Positions 46,977-47,146 of a DNA stretch of 47,146 bases are shown piece after piece. Source of the stretch: an uncultured Duncaniella sp. GTDB lineage: Bacteria > Bacteroidota > Bacteroidia > Bacteroidales > Muribaculaceae. Below the pieces are notes generated by a model, which ran no database searches, had not been told where the DNA came from, and saw only the letters and a program-made list of their open reading frames with translations. How positions within the stretch are numbered: position 1 is the first letter of the stretch; each line of letters opens with the position of its first letter. The translations under genes and the position numbers were made by a program. The stretch covers positions 1 through 47,146 of the forward strand of contig CAJTMH010000009.1 of the NCBI GenBank assembly GCA_910577255.1, read 5' to 3'.

Positions 46977-47146
46977 TTATCGATAATCGGCAAACTGCAC
47001 CTGGAGTTTCTTGCGGGCAAAGAAGATACGGCTCTTGATGGTGCCCAACGGGAGGTTCATCTTCTCGGCGATCTCGTTGTACTTGTAACCAGCAACGTGC
47101 ATCGAGAAGGGGATGCGGTACTCATCGGGAAATGCGTTGATGGCAT
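46977..47146 (-). CDS. ECF-type RNA polymerase sigma factor, C-terminal part only
   Basis: The window edge cuts this gene; 56 residues remain, ending at a TAA at 46977. They form sigma region 4: a short linker (AINAFPDEYRIPFSM) and the -35-binding helix-turn-helix YNEIAEKMNLPLGTIKSRIFFARKKLQ. The pattern fits extracytoplasmic-function sigma factors of the RpoE type. Any anti-sigma partner or regulon lies outside the window. Confidence 0.9.
   Translation of the reverse strand, partial: AINAFPDEYRIPFSMHVAGYKYNEIAEKMNLPLGTIKSRIFFARKKLQVQFADYR

Overview
The window is a piece of a Bacteroidales chromosome, most likely a gut lineage near Muribaculaceae (family placement is inference; no rRNA gene or marker settles it). 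The order-level call rests on repeated promoter -7 boxes of the form TAnnTTTG, some with a TTG/TTTG box about 18-20 nt upstream, and on Bacteroidetes-type genes: a TIGR02757 protein, DUF4369/TlpA thioredoxin, PorT-like barrel, beta-propeller/Y_Y_Y/AraC regulator and secreted pectate lyase with a sorting-like tail. No rRNA, tRNA, CRISPR array or complete insertion sequence was found.

Region 1 (1 to about 2180) is the AT-rich end of an integrated element, probably a prophage, continuing off the left edge. It holds two leftward early-type genes, a divergent CI/S24 repressor with a promoter-embedded inverted repeat, a cluster of five 11-bp repeats, and a small leftward gene framed by a perfect 15-bp inverted repeat and a terminator. 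It abuts an ABC ATPase gene that has lost its N-terminal third, including Walker A, so the element probably inserted into, or deleted part of, an ABC operon (ATPase, permease, DUF4857-like protein) whose other genes are intact.

Region 2 (4.7-12.7 kb) has a lipoprotein, a PorT-like barrel, a C1 aminopeptidase, an orphan ATP-grasp-like protein, Maf, and a tight TraB/GumN - ABC ATPase - permease - GntR(YtrA) unit, followed by a 40-bp perfect palindrome. Region 3 (12.7-24.4 kb) is mostly housekeeping: secreted LRR protein, dnaB, ispE, grpE-dnaJ, a hemerythrin-like/LuxR fusion regulator, mazG, a RecB-like nuclease and a large M16 protease. Region 4 (24.4-34.5 kb) is carbohydrate and envelope related: malQ with two starch-binding domains, TIGR02757, a TlpA-like lipoprotein, and a membrane-bound propeller/AraC regulator split by a one-base frameshift at a C6 run, facing a pectate lyase.

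Region 5 (34.8-42.0 kb) is one close-packed forward run: purB, a 66-aa membrane protein, dxs, trkA, trkH and a patatin-like lipase. Region 6 (42.0-47.1 kb) contains a secreted protein made of three TonB C-terminal domains, a muramidase, pepD, a 57-aa membrane protein, an OmpH/Skp-like lipoprotein, and the C-terminal end of an ECF sigma factor cut by the right edge.

The best candidates for follow-up are the diiron-type sensor/LuxR fusion, the frameshifted propeller regulator beside the pectate lyase, and the organisation of the element end.
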